Assembly: GCA_016286385.1 (NCBI GenBank)
Contig: JAEESO010000011.1
Location: 1-64,000 of the forward strand
Direction: 5' to 3'
DNA length: 64,000 nucleotides
DNA from: Bacteroidales bacterium
GTDB taxonomy: Bacteria > Bacteroidota > Bacteroidia > Bacteroidales > UBA932
Part shown: piece after piece, positions 33,355-40,956 of the stretch
Position numbering within the stretch: the first letter of the stretch is position 1
How the letters are laid out: each line of letters starts with the position of its first letter
Notes under the pieces: model-generated
Seen by the model: only the letters and a program-made list of their open reading frames with translations
Told to the model about the DNA's origin: nothing
The model's database searches: none
Program-made: the position numbers and the translations under genes

Positions 33355-33375
33355 CAATCCAAACGCGCGTGTGAG

Positions 33376-34473
33376 ATGCCCTCTTTAAAGAAAATAGTAG
33401 TACAGGATTTCAGGAATATAGAGTTTCAGGATCTGTCCTTCTCTCCCAACGTAAACTGCATCAGCGGTAACAACGGGGAGGGGAAGACAAACCTCCTGGA
33501 TGCAATCTATTATCTGTCAATGACAAAGAGTGCATTTCCGGCACCGGACAGGTACAATTTCCGCTATGGCACCGCCGGTTTCACCCTTGGCGGGGTGTAT
33601 GCCATGGAAAACGGCCTGGAGTCAAGGTTTTCCCTGAAAGTGGCCGATGAAGGGAAGAAGCTTGTCAGGGACGATAAGCCCATCTCCCGTATGGCAGAGC
33701 ATATAGGCACCCTTCCCGTTGTCATGGTGTCTCCCGGAGACGGCGCCCTTGTGAGTGAATCCGGAGAGGAAAGGCGGCGCCTTTCCAACGCAATCCTCTC
33801 ACAGATGGATCCGGAGTATTTATCGGCCGTACAGTCATACACTAAACTCCTTGCCCAGAGAAACAGGCTCCTGAAGGATATTCAGCCGGATTTCGACCTT
33901 CTGGAAGTGATAGACGGGAGGATGGCCGGCCCGGCAGCGTATATTTTTGATTCAAGAAAACGTCTGGCAGAGGACCTCAGGCCCGTTGTGTCAGAATATT
34001 ACCGCCTCATCTCCGGGGGCGGAGAATCCGTATCCCTGGAACTTAAGAGTGACCTTTCCGCAGGCTCGCTCACGGAGATTTTTGCCTCTCACAGGGACCG
34101 TGACCTTGCGTTAAGGTATACATCGGCCGGAGTCCAGAGGGACGATTTCATTTTTACGATGGATGGCCATCCCATCCGCCGCGGAGGTTCCCAGGGACAG
34201 CAGAAATCCTTCCTGGTGGCGCTCAAGTTTGCCCAGTATGAGATTATGAAGCGCTCTTACGGCTTTGCCCCCATGCTGCTTCTGGACGACGTATTTGACA
34301 AACTTGACATGGGACGCGTATCAAATCTCATAGGGATGGTTGCCGGAAGCGACTTCGGCCAGATATTCATTACAGATACTGACAAGAACCGCCTGTCATC
34401 AGTAGTAGACCGCATCACTGAGGACCGCGCTTACTTTGATACTGTATCGGGTACTTTCACAAGGGTGGAATAG
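33376..34473 (+). CDS. recF: DNA replication and repair protein RecF
   Basis: 365 residues, ABC-type ATPase. VNCISGNNGEGKTNLLDAIYYLS holds the Walker A motif (GNNGEGKTN). Further features: LLLDDVFDKLD (Walker B), HPIRRGGSQGQQKSFLVALKFAQ (signature motif) and EERRRLSNAILSQMD. The ATG at 33376 fits MPSLKKIVVQDFRN; the longer TTG start lies in the promoter. RecF loads RecA at gaps on single-stranded DNA. It is followed after 3 bp by a dciA-like gene. Confidence 0.95.
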   Translation: MPSLKKIVVQDFRNIEFQDLSFSPNVNCISGNNGEGKTNLLDAIYYLSMTKSAFPAPDRYNFRYGTAGFTLGGVYAMENGLESRFSLKVADEGKKLVRDDKPISRMAEHIGTLPVVMVSPGDGALVSESGEERRRLSNAILSQMDPEYLSAVQSYTKLLAQRNRLLKDIQPDFDLLEVIDGRMAGPAAYIFDSRKRLAEDLRPVVSEYYRLISGGGESVSLELKSDLSAGSLTEIFASHRDRDLALRYTSAGVQRDDFIFTMDGHPIRRGGSQGQQKSFLVALKFAQYEIMKRSYGFAPMLLLDDVFDKLDMGRVSNLIGMVAGSDFGQIFITDTDKNRLSSVVDRITEDRAYFDTVSGTFTRVE

Positions 34474-34476
34474 AGT

Positions 34477-34809
34477 ATGGAGCCCATAAGGATACACAGG
34501 AAGGAAGCCGTTTCAATGGATGAGGTGGTGAAGCAGTACATCAAATCCATGAAGCTTGCTGCGGGGCTCAATACCCAGCGCATCTTCGAGGCCTGGGATG
34601 CCTGCTCGGGGGCGGGGGAGTTCACGCTGAAACGCTTTTTCCGTGAAGGGAAACTCTATATTACCCTCAGTTCATCGGTGGTCCGTAACCAGCTCCATTT
34701 CCAGAAGGAGGACCTTGTGGAAAAAATGAACCGTTTCCTTACTGAGGACAGTCTGTTCACCCAGGATAACCGTACCGTGGGTTATATTGAGGAGCTCATT
34801 CTGAAATAG
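34477..34809 (+). CDS. dciA: DciA-like (DUF721) helicase-loading protein
   Basis: 110 residues. DUF721 features: EVVKQYIKSMKLAAGLNTQRIFEAWDACSG, then GKLYITLSSSVVRNQLHFQKEDLVEKMNRFL with the hydrophobic core of the KH-like domain. DciA recruits the replicative helicase DnaB in most bacteria. Coupled to recF (3 bp spacing), a common arrangement. Its last 14 bp overlap the end of a convergent gene. Confidence 0.85.
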   Translation: MEPIRIHRKEAVSMDEVVKQYIKSMKLAAGLNTQRIFEAWDACSGAGEFTLKRFFREGKLYITLSSSVVRNQLHFQKEDLVEKMNRFLTEDSLFTQDNRTVGYIEELILK

Positions 34810-35200
34810 ATTCCTCACCGCTTTCAATTAGGCTCACGTTCCTCACCTTTGAAGGGGTGAGTTCATAGCGTATGTCAAAGCAGGTATAAATATGTTTCCT
34901 GCCCAGGCGGTAGTAGGAGGTTGCGTATGCAGGGTCAAAACCCATGTAGCCAAGGGTTACCCTGTCCATGCCCCCAAGTCCAAGGTGGATGATATTATCC
35001 AGGATCTCATAGTTTTTCTCCAGCCGCCCGAATACGGAGCGCTGTGCGGTGTCACGCCTCCTGAAGCGCCTGTAATTATGGTAGCGGTTCTTGCAGCCGG
35101 CGCAGCAGAATTTACGGTCAGGCCTGCCGCCGTAGTCTATGACGCTTCCGCACTGGAGGCACCTGGAAACATCTTCATTTTCATCTACCTTGTAATCCAT
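34796..35200 (-). CDS. small zinc-ribbon protein, conserved hypothetical
   Basis: 134 residues from the ATG at 35200 (MDYKVDENEDVSRC); the TTG-started longer frame lies over the repeat region. CLQCG..DYGGRPDRKFCCAGCKNRYHNYRRF forms a zinc ribbon with four or five Cys. A helical or sheet tail follows (NIIHLGLGGMDRVTLGYMGFDPAYATSYYRLGRKHIYTCFDIRYEL). Conserved in the phylum by recollection, function unknown; the ribbon suggests nucleic acid binding. Convergent overlap of 14 bp with dciA. Confidence 0.65.
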   Translation of the reverse strand: MDYKVDENEDVSRCLQCGSVIDYGGRPDRKFCCAGCKNRYHNYRRFRRRDTAQRSVFGRLEKNYEILDNIIHLGLGGMDRVTLGYMGFDPAYATSYYRLGRKHIYTCFDIRYELTPSKVRNVSLIESGEESISE

Positions 35201-35284
35201 TTCCGGTCTATCTCTGTTTCCGGCAAAGGTCAAAAGCTTTTTCCTTATATCCAAGAATCACAAAAAACATTCTGAAGATTTTTT

Positions 35285-35390
35285 ACGTTTCCGTGGTATA
35301 TCAAAAAACGTAAATCACGTGAAACATTTTGACGTTTCCCGCTTTTTTACGTGATACAACATGTGAAACGTAAAAAAGCACAAAAAACGT
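35285..35390. promoter_or_regulatory. cluster of seven ACGT sites between the zinc-ribbon gene and ssb
   Basis: Within 106 bp the tetramer ACGT occurs seven times (35285, 35308, 35317, 35332, 35349, 35368, 35387), mostly as half sites like TTTTTTACGT or ACGTAAAA. Two of them form a perfect 12-bp inverted repeat, GCTTTTTTACGT (35341-35352) with ACGTAAAAAAGC (35368-35379). The gene-free stretch 35201-35513 otherwise holds only a GC-rich hairpin (35467-35482). Probably a binding array for a repressor of ssb or of the zinc-ribbon gene. Confidence 0.5.
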
Positions 35391-35513
35391 AAAAATATTG
35401 CCTTCTATGGGCCTCAGTGGTGTTATTTGAAGAAATCATCCTTTTTATTTGCAGGCGTCCGGAAGCGGAGCGCGCCCGCTCCGGGGAATGTCTAACAATT
35501 AAAACAAAAGGAA

Positions 35514-35873
35514 ATGGAATTTTTAAACAAAATTGAACTGAGGGGCGTTGTCGGCAGGGCCGATGTAAACGTAGTGAACGGGTCCCACGTATGTAATTTC
35601 TCCGTGGTTACAGAGTACAGCACCAGGGACAAGGAAGGTAATCCGGTTGTGGATATATTATGGTTCAACGTGTCGGCCTGGGAAGGGAGAGAGCAGATAG
35701 GGGATGTGTTCCAGATTCAGAAGGGAATGTGGATAGAGGTGACGGGCAGGGTACGGATCAGGCGCTATATGACCCAGGAGAACGAGGAGAGGACGGTGAT
35801 GGACGTAGTTGCCCGCAGAATCAAGGTGCTGCAGAGGGAAGATGACCAGATGCAGCCGCAAAGGGATTATTAG
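35514..35873 (+). CDS. ssb: single-stranded DNA-binding protein
   Basis: 119 residues. OB fold: NKIELRGVVGRADVNVVNGSHVCNFSVVTEYS, ILWFNVSAWEGREQ, and KGMWIEVTGRVRIRRYMTQENEERTVMDVVARRI. It ends REDDQMQPQRDY without the acidic DDDIPF-like tip that recruits partner proteins in typical SSB. This may be a second SSB or one with a different partner interface. Long leader with a GC hairpin at 35467-35482 and a repeated ACGT array upstream. Confidence 0.88.
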   Translation: MEFLNKIELRGVVGRADVNVVNGSHVCNFSVVTEYSTRDKEGNPVVDILWFNVSAWEGREQIGDVFQIQKGMWIEVTGRVRIRRYMTQENEERTVMDVVARRIKVLQREDDQMQPQRDY

Positions 35874-35880
35874 CACAGTA

Positions 35881-35911
35881 TTTGAAGGTTCCGGAATTCT
35901 GATTACATTTG
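35881..35911 (+). promoter_or_regulatory. promoter of the NlpC/P60 gene
   Basis: TTTG (35881-35884) is followed after 19 bp by TACATTTG (35904-35911). The gene starts at 35918, only 6 bp past the -7 element, so its transcript has a very short leader. Confidence 0.75.
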
Positions 35912-35917
35912 CACCGT

Positions 35918-36433
35918 ATGAAAGGATTCCGGACATACCTTCTTATAGTGGCACTCTTCCTTTTTGCCTTACCGCTTTGCGTAAAGGCTCAGGAGGTGTA
36001 TGATGAAGCCGTCCCTTCCGTCCAGATTGTTACGGGAGATGATGTTGTGGAATATGCCAGGACCTTCAAGGGCGTGCCATATAAGCTAGGCGCCGCCGGC
36101 CCCAGGGCCTTCGACTGCTCAAGTTTCACGCGTTACGTGTACAAGCACTTCGGGTACGACATAACGGCATATTCCCAGGTCCAGTTCCGTGAGGGACGGC
36201 CCGTGGAGTCTTATTCCGACCTTCAGAAGGGAGACCTTGTGTTCTTCGGCAAGAAGAGGGGAGTGCGAACTATCGGCCATGTGGGCATTGTGGTGTCCGT
36301 AGACAGGGAGAGGGGAAGTTTCACCTTCATCCACGCCTCCGTTTCGGGCGGTGTCATGGAACAGACTTCCTCCCATCCTTACTTCATGATGCGCTATATG
36401 GGCGCGCGCAGGCTATTGCCGGACCAGGAATAA
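35918..36433 (+). CDS. NlpC/P60 cell-wall endopeptidase
   Basis: 171 residues. A signal peptide is followed by an NlpC/P60 domain: VPYKLGAAGPRAFDCSSFTRYVYKHFG (catalytic Cys in DCSS), LQKGDLVFF, GHVGIVVSVDRE (catalytic His in GHVGI) and FIHAS. Cleaves the D-gamma-glutamyl to diaminopimelate bond in peptidoglycan peptides. The ATG at 35918 is preferred over the TTG at 35909, which falls in the promoter. Alone between ssb and tmRNA. Confidence 0.9.
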   Translation: MKGFRTYLLIVALFLFALPLCVKAQEVYDEAVPSVQIVTGDDVVEYARTFKGVPYKLGAAGPRAFDCSSFTRYVYKHFGYDITAYSQVQFREGRPVESYSDLQKGDLVFFGKKRGVRTIGHVGIVVSVDRERGSFTFIHASVSGGVMEQTSSHPYFMMRYMGARRLLPDQE

Positions 36434-36445
36434 TTGCTATATTTG
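36416..36445 (+). promoter_or_regulatory. ssrA promoter
   Basis: TTG (36416-36418) is followed after 19 bp by TATATTTG (36438-36445), a good fit to the phylum's promoter. The tmRNA 5' end (36465) begins 20 bp downstream. Confidence 0.75.
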
Positions 36446-36464
36446 CAGTCCTATTCCATTCAAT

Positions 36465-36861
36465 GGGGGTGTTTTGGTTTTGACAGCGCCAGTGTTGGAT
36501 GGTAAGCATGCCGGGCGTGGAGGCCTTGCCCGTAAATCTCAGACCTCAAAAAATCAGTTGCCAACAACAACTACGCACTCGCTGCTTAATTAGCCTAAGG
36601 CAATTAGCTTAATCCGCCGCGCCAAGGTTGCGCCGCCGACGAGTATCCCTCGGCCCTTCCGCCTCTTAAGGGCCCCTCAAGGGGTATCATCCATTTGAGG
36701 CTGCTCCGGACCACGCCTTTAAATCCGGTCAAGACCTAAAGGCTAAGGGTGAGTCCAGCCCGCCTTCCGGCAAGCTCATCACAAAAACCAAAGGACGGAT
36801 AAGCATGTAGAAAGCCACCTGGCAGGACGTTTGGACAGCGGTTCGAGTCCGCTCACCTCCA
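36465..36861 (+). ncRNA. ssrA: transfer-messenger RNA (tmRNA)
   Basis: The 5' GGGGGTG (36465-36471) pairs with the 3' CACCTCC (36854-36860) to form the acceptor stem, and GGTTCGAGTCC near the 3' end is the T-arm. The tag reading frame begins at GCC 36560 after CAGTT and encodes A-N-N-N-Y-A-L-A-A followed by TAA (36560-36589). This closely resembles other Bacteroidota tags. The CCA end is not encoded (discriminator A at 36861). It rescues stalled ribosomes and marks the product for proteolysis. The mobilizable module begins just after it. Confidence 0.93.
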
Positions 36862-36862
36862 C

Positions 36863-36900
36863 AGAAAACCGCTTCTGAATATGTTCAGAGGCGGTTTTCT
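36863..36900 (+). terminator. intrinsic terminator of tmRNA
   Basis: AGAAAACCGC-T-TCTGAA (36863-36879) pairs with TTCAGA-G-GCGGTTTTCT (36884-36900), leaving one internal T-G opposition in a 17-base-pair arm. The pairing within the stem ends in TTTTCTTATTTT. Confidence 0.8.
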
Positions 36901-36953
36901 TATTTTATATCCCAAATCGTATCCCAAAAATCGTTTTAAAAACTCCATTATTT

Positions 36954-37499
36954 TCATTTGGAGTCATCTGGTTTTTCTCGGCTTTCGTACTCGAATGATT
37001 TGACCTTGGCCTTTACAAGTTTCTTCTGTTTACTCCACTTCTTCTGGACAAAGTCATATGCTTTTTCTGGCTCATCAATACCCAATTCAACGGATACGTA
37101 GTACGCGCGCTTTGCATATGCGTCCTTTGACCAAGTAGTTTCGTAAACTGCATACAGTAACCCCGATAATCCTATTAATGAAAAAAGCAAGGCTCCAATG
37201 AAGAGCCGGCGGCTTTTCCGTCCGTCAAAAAGAGGGCGCCGTTTAAATGTTTTCAGGTTCTGGTTAAAGTCGTTCAGAGCTTCCTTCGCCTCTTTAGGGA
37301 GTTCAGCAGTGGCGCGAACCTCCAGCCCATGAATGGCTTGATACATCGTGGACTCAATGGCCTTCATGTCAAATTGACGCTGCTCTTTTCGGACGGCAGG
37401 GATAAACTTGGCCGATTCTATACTTTCGGTCAGCGTTTGAATCTTTTGGGCCAATGTAGCCAAGGCATCGATGATGCCGTCTGTCTCAAATGTTTCCAT
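36954..37499 (-). CDS. membrane-associated coiled-coil protein of the mob module
   Basis: 181 residues. The N-terminal 105 residues are helical and charged (EAKEALNDFNQNLKTFKRRPLF). One transmembrane segment, LFIGALLFSLIGLSGLLYAVY (about 98-118), is followed by a basic C-terminal tail (KKWSKQKKLVKAKVKSFEYESREKP). Genes like this commonly follow relaxase genes on Bacteroides mobilizable elements; their role is not established. Thirteen bp after the relaxase stop, so cotranscribed. Confidence 0.7.
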   Translation of the reverse strand: METFETDGIIDALATLAQKIQTLTESIESAKFIPAVRKEQRQFDMKAIESTMYQAIHGLEVRATAELPKEAKEALNDFNQNLKTFKRRPLFDGRKSRRLFIGALLFSLIGLSGLLYAVYETTWSKDAYAKRAYYVSVELGIDEPEKAYDFVQKKWSKQKKLVKAKVKSFEYESREKPDDSK

Positions 37500-37512
37500 A
37501 TTTATATAACAA

Positions 37513-38520
37513 TTAATGGATTATTTCTACGAATCTGCGATCTTCAAAGGTCACATTTAAAGCACCAGATTGCTCTTCCCAGTAACGTGCCTCCCGTTGC
37601 TCCTTTGTCTCTTTACTAGGATGCTGCTGCCCGGAGGATTCTTGTTTCTGACTTGGAGAAGAAAGGATATTTATAACTTTTGAAATCTTATGGACATATT
37701 CAGCGGCACGTGGCGTTTCCACCTTTTGCTGGGATTTTGTCTGGCAATCTTTCCGAAAGAAAGACTGCACTTTTGAATATGACAGATTCTTGTTGAGCTG
37801 GCTTCCAGAAAAAGCATATTTCCGCCCGTTGTCGCCGATTATGTTGAACAGCAGTCCTGGCCGATCTGAGCGCATTACTTCCAGGGTCATGACCCCTTTT
37901 CCAAGAAGACGGAGCTTGAAATCTTCCATATTGGCAGATTCTTTTAATGTCTCTGTAATCAGTTTTGCCGCGTTTTTCTTCACGCTGTCAATCGGCCTAT
38001 GAATATTCTGCGCGTTGCTTATTTCCTTGCCCTTTCCCCAGGCAAGTCCGTATTTGAGCGTCAGCTCCCGACAAACTTTGAAGCTTCTGTAATAAAAGTT
38101 TCCGTCATTTACCGTGTGTCCGTCATTGTCGACTTTGTTGTAGATGATATGTATGTGCGGATTGTCCTTTTCTCCATGAGACGCTATGATGAACTGTGTA
38201 TCCTTGATATGCATTTTCTGCATATACTCTTGCGCTATTGATCGCCATAATCCAGGCGTCATCTTTTCCTTATCAGCCGGAGGGCAGGATAGGATAAGAT
38301 GTTGTACCGGCTTGCTGATCTGCGGCCTCATTGATGCTTGAATCTGGAAAGATACGGCGATACTGTCGGCGTCGAATTCCGGCTCCCCGTCAGGAGAGAG
38401 AGGAATATCCACACCCTCTGCTCCAATAAGTTGCACGCTCTTGTCGTAAACGCCGCGACTGTCCAGAATGTAGTCCAGGGCTCCGGCGAAGTTTGCCCCC
38501 TGATGGATGAATGCATACAT
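37513..38520 (-). CDS. mobB: MobB-type relaxase (mobilization nuclease)
   Basis: 335 residues. The relaxase motif HGEKDNPHIHIIYNKVD (His pair of the HUH metal site) is intact. N-terminal MYAFIHQGANFAGALDYIL is typical of Bacteroides mobilization relaxases, where the Tyr near the N-terminus may nick DNA. The middle part holds RSDRPGLLFNIIGDNGRKYAFSGSQLNKNLSYSKV. It would nick at oriT and pilot the strand through a helper conjugation system. It starts 1 bp after the MobC stop, so the two are coupled. Confidence 0.88.
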   Translation of the reverse strand: MYAFIHQGANFAGALDYILDSRGVYDKSVQLIGAEGVDIPLSPDGEPEFDADSIAVSFQIQASMRPQISKPVQHLILSCPPADKEKMTPGLWRSIAQEYMQKMHIKDTQFIIASHGEKDNPHIHIIYNKVDNDGHTVNDGNFYYRSFKVCRELTLKYGLAWGKGKEISNAQNIHRPIDSVKKNAAKLITETLKESANMEDFKLRLLGKGVMTLEVMRSDRPGLLFNIIGDNGRKYAFSGSQLNKNLSYSKVQSFFRKDCQTKSQQKVETPRAAEYVHKISKVINILSSPSQKQESSGQQHPSKETKEQREARYWEEQSGALNVTFEDRRFVEIIH

Positions 38521-38521
38521 A

Positions 38522-38896
38522 TTACTTTAATTTTGATGTGAGCGCGGATAATGCCGCCTGTAGTTCTTTTATTGTGGACGATACCTTCTCTGAGTCAACG
38601 GTCTGGCCGATATTCAGAAAGACTGCTATCCTGTTCAGATTCTGGCCGATTCCACGAACCTGGCGGGAGAAGTCTTTGTATAGGGCCATTTCCTCAGGTG
38701 TTATCCTTGTCTTTATCGTTCCATTCAACGCTAGTCGTCTGACAAGGACTGCAAGGGGGATTCCGCTTCTTTCCGTAGAACTTCTGAGGTGTCGCATCTC
38801 GCTCTCGTTGAACTTGACGGTAACAGCCAAAGACCGGCGTTCTTCCGTCGGCTTTCGGGGCCTGCCCCCATTATTATGTTTTTTCTTGGCGGCCAT
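38522..38896 (-). CDS. mobC: MobC-type relaxosome accessory protein
   Basis: 124 residues from MAAKKKHNNGGRPRK (start at 38896; an upstream ATG at 38917 adds seven unmatched residues). A ribbon-helix-helix-like fold is suggested by SLAVTVKFNESEMRHLRSSTERSGIPLAVLVRRLALNG. The C-terminal part ends QNLNRIAVFLNIGQ, the family's GIGxNLNQIA-like signature. MobC binds oriT and helps the relaxase melt DNA. The sequences upstream contain nested inverted repeats that may be oriT. Confidence 0.85.
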   Translation of the reverse strand: MAAKKKHNNGGRPRKPTEERRSLAVTVKFNESEMRHLRSSTERSGIPLAVLVRRLALNGTIKTRITPEEMALYKDFSRQVRGIGQNLNRIAVFLNIGQTVDSEKVSSTIKELQAALSALTSKLK

Positions 38897-38917
38897 TGGA
38901 CAAGACGTTTTGGGCAT

Positions 38918-39062
38918 CCCGAAACACTAACTTGCTCCCCCCTAATAACCCGTGAGGTAACTGTTCGGTTCTGCCGAGGAATAGTAGTGACATTTTTGAT
39001 ATTTTCGGCATTTGTGACATTTTGCGAAAATGTCAATATTGTCAATAATGTCGAAAATATCA
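38918..39062. other. candidate oriT region with nested inverted repeats
   Basis: Upstream of mobC, an outer inverted repeat pairs GATATTTTCGGCATT (38998-39012) with AATGTCGAAAATATC (39047-39061), 14 of 15 pairs. It encloses a second one, TGACATTTT (39015-39023) with AAAATGTCA (39027-39035). A C-rich patch GCTCCCCCCTAATAACC lies at 38934-38950. This layout, directly before MobC-MobB, is what an origin of transfer in this class would look like; no nic site can be named. Confidence 0.45.
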
Positions 39063-40364
39063 CTATATTTTCTCGTATCGGCCATGGGCCTCCCAGATGA
39101 AAAAAACGCCCTTGCCTTTCTTCAGAATCCGGTTGACTGTACTTGCCGAAAGGCCAAGTTTTGCTCCGGTACGGATGGCTTCCGCGGTGTCAAATCTTTG
39201 AGGAAGGGCAAGTATGAAGTCCCCGTGTTTTTTGGGGTACTTTTGAGGCTTCCTTTCCTCGATGTCTTCCAGAGAAATGCTTGCTGTCCGGTAAAAGTAT
39301 TCCGCAAGGAGTATGGCCTTTTCTGTCGTCTCAAGGCTTATCTCGGTTGTCTGTGTCTTTCCCTTGTCGGCCTCTTCCATTGTATGTAGGATCAGCGCAA
39401 ACTTGAGGGCGTAATCCTGTATCTTCCTGAATGCTTCAATCTGCGCCGATGTCCCTGCGCTCTCCAGGAATTCTTCCTGTGCGTTCTGCCAGTCCCTGAT
39501 ACGGAAGGCAGCATCGGCATTAAAGGTATACTCTGAGGGAGTCTCAAAGACATCGAACTCTTTGTCGCAGACAGAAATGGTCCACCGGACGACCTTTTCC
39601 CAATAAGCCTCAAGGTCTGGAGGGAAGCCCTTCTCGTTCCAGAGCAATTTTGTATTTCCATCGGAGCGTGCCTGCAGAATCCTGTACAGGAAACCGTTAC
39701 TTTGCCGATTCCCAGCGAATGTTTCGGTGAGGACGTCCGGCTGAATGGCGCCGATGACATCGATGAAGGGGCTTGCGATGGATAGGATATCATCTGAACT
39801 TTTACGGTTTACGCACAAGGGTTCGCCGCTGTAGATGCTGAGCCACATCTGTTCATCCGCCCCTTTGCGGTAGCGGTTGAAACTATCCACCCAGCCTACC
39901 AGTTCATCGCAATACAGGCATAGCCGCCTTGGATTGTTCCGGTGCACGTCTATCAAACTTTCCGCAGTAATGTCGGAAACGATTATCTGCCGCGCTTTAG
40001 GCTTCTCGGTTGCTGAAGCATTGCCTGAACTTAGTTGCCGACGGTAATCGGCAAGTTCCTTTCTGTATTTGTCCAGATTCTCGTGGTTGATGCGCAGCAC
40101 CGGTTTCAGTACAAAGGATATGGGGTGGCTTTTGTTGGCACCTGCCTCTCCCACGAGGGCGAGAAACAGAATAGGTTTCACAGTCCATCCATCCTTGACT
40201 TTGAGCACCCGCGTGTTGCCTATGGCCAGAGAGAAGACCAGCAGCATCGAGCTGGCGGTATAGGGGATGGGAAAGTTCAGGGTTTCCTTGGCCGTGGTGA
40301 CGAATGACCGCATCTGGGGAGGGAATGCGTTAAGGGGGAATGGATTGTCTAACGTGGTTTCCAT
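39063..40364 (-). CDS. DUF3987 protein (primase/helicase-like)
   Basis: 433 residues from METTLDNPFPLN (start 40364, 4 bp after the HTH stop; the longer frame overlaps that gene). SMLLVFSLAIGNTRVLKVKDGWTVKPILFLALVGEAGANKSHPISFVLKPV shows a P-loop-like region (GEAGANKS). CDELVGWVDSFNRYRKGADEQMWLSIYSGEPL follows. DUF3987 genes are common on mobile elements in Bacteroides, where the protein may help element replication. The C-terminus is a winged-helix-like ATAEAIRTGAKLGLSASTVNRILKKGKG. It lies in the stretch with no ATCGGCC heptamer. Confidence 0.8.
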   Translation of the reverse strand: METTLDNPFPLNAFPPQMRSFVTTAKETLNFPIPYTASSMLLVFSLAIGNTRVLKVKDGWTVKPILFLALVGEAGANKSHPISFVLKPVLRINHENLDKYRKELADYRRQLSSGNASATEKPKARQIIVSDITAESLIDVHRNNPRRLCLYCDELVGWVDSFNRYRKGADEQMWLSIYSGEPLCVNRKSSDDILSIASPFIDVIGAIQPDVLTETFAGNRQSNGFLYRILQARSDGNTKLLWNEKGFPPDLEAYWEKVVRWTISVCDKEFDVFETPSEYTFNADAAFRIRDWQNAQEEFLESAGTSAQIEAFRKIQDYALKFALILHTMEEADKGKTQTTEISLETTEKAILLAEYFYRTASISLEDIEERKPQKYPKKHGDFILALPQRFDTAEAIRTGAKLGLSASTVNRILKKGKGVFFIWEAHGRYEKI

Positions 40365-40368
40365 TGGC

Positions 40369-40731
40369 TTATTCACCGGACTCTCTTCTAAGGTCACGCT
40401 GTTCCTGCTGGTAGGCATTGGCTAGTTCTCTTGCAAGAGGGGCATTGAAGATGATCTTCCGCCCGATCTGTGCAACTATCGCCTTGTCCAGGATCCCCTG
40501 TTTCTTGATAGAATAGATAGTGCTCTCCGAGCATCCGAGGTAAACGGCAAGGGCTTTTACGCCGATGACGTTCGTCGTCTGGGGAGCAGTTGCAGAAGAT
40601 CCATGAATTGGATTCGATTGCTGGGCATACTGTGCCAGTTTGCAAAGTTCTTCTCCGGACATCATGCAGACCGGTTTTTGCATCAGGGATGAAATCTCCT
40701 GAGGAGCTTCTTGTGATTGTTTTGTGTTCAT
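40369..40731 (-). CDS. HTH excisionase-like protein (DUF3853-type)
   Basis: 120 residues. A winged-helix or MerR-like HTH: IGVKALAVYLGCSESTIYSIKKQGILDKAIVAQIGRKIIFNAPLARELANAY. The same layout occurs in DUF3853 genes next to DUF3987 on Bacteroides mobilizable elements, where they act as excision directionality factors or regulators. First gene of the minus-strand mob operon, with ATTCAAC repeats in its promoter. Confidence 0.75.
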   Translation of the reverse strand: MNTKQSQEAPQEISSLMQKPVCMMSGEELCKLAQYAQQSNPIHGSSATAPQTTNVIGVKALAVYLGCSESTIYSIKKQGILDKAIVAQIGRKIIFNAPLARELANAYQQEQRDLRRESGE

Positions 40732-40754
40732 ATCGTTTTTGTGTTAGTTAATTA

Positions 40755-40860
40755 ATTCAACCAAAATTCAACAAAAATTCAACCTCGTTGAATGGCGTTC
40801 GAAGTACTTTTAAGGCATATACTCCGTTTGGCTTCATTTACATTTGCTTGAAAATTCAAC
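40755..40860. promoter_or_regulatory. ATTCAAC iterons in the divergent HTH intergenic region
   Basis: Three ATTCAAC copies at 40755, 40766 and 40777 are spaced exactly 11 bp apart, one helical turn, within AAAATTCAAC-type units. An inverted GTTGAAT lies at 40787-40793 and a fourth direct copy at 40854-40860. The last one sits between the -33 and -7 of the rightward promoter. Probably the operator of one of the two HTH proteins, perhaps an autorepressor. Confidence 0.6.
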
Positions 40861-40878
40861 CATTTTTGTTTATCTTTG
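40848..40878 (+). promoter_or_regulatory. promoter of the double-HTH regulator
   Basis: TTG (40848-40850) followed after 20 bp by TATCTTTG (40871-40878). The fourth ATTCAAC copy (40854-40860) lies between them. Confidence 0.6.
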
Positions 40879-40956
40879 TAAAAGAAAAATAACACTATCA
40901 TCAAATAATAGTGATACAAAATAAACAAATAATATTCATTTATCCAAATATAATTA

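Noticed and set aside
35341..35379. Terminator between the zinc-ribbon gene and ssb
   Set aside because: The 12-bp stem is A/T-rich with several more ACGT sites around it; a binding array fits better, and no upstream plus-strand gene needs a terminator there.
36901..36953. Second copy of a tRNA-like att site
   Set aside because: No repeat of the tmRNA 3' end could be found in this stretch or at 41422-41567.
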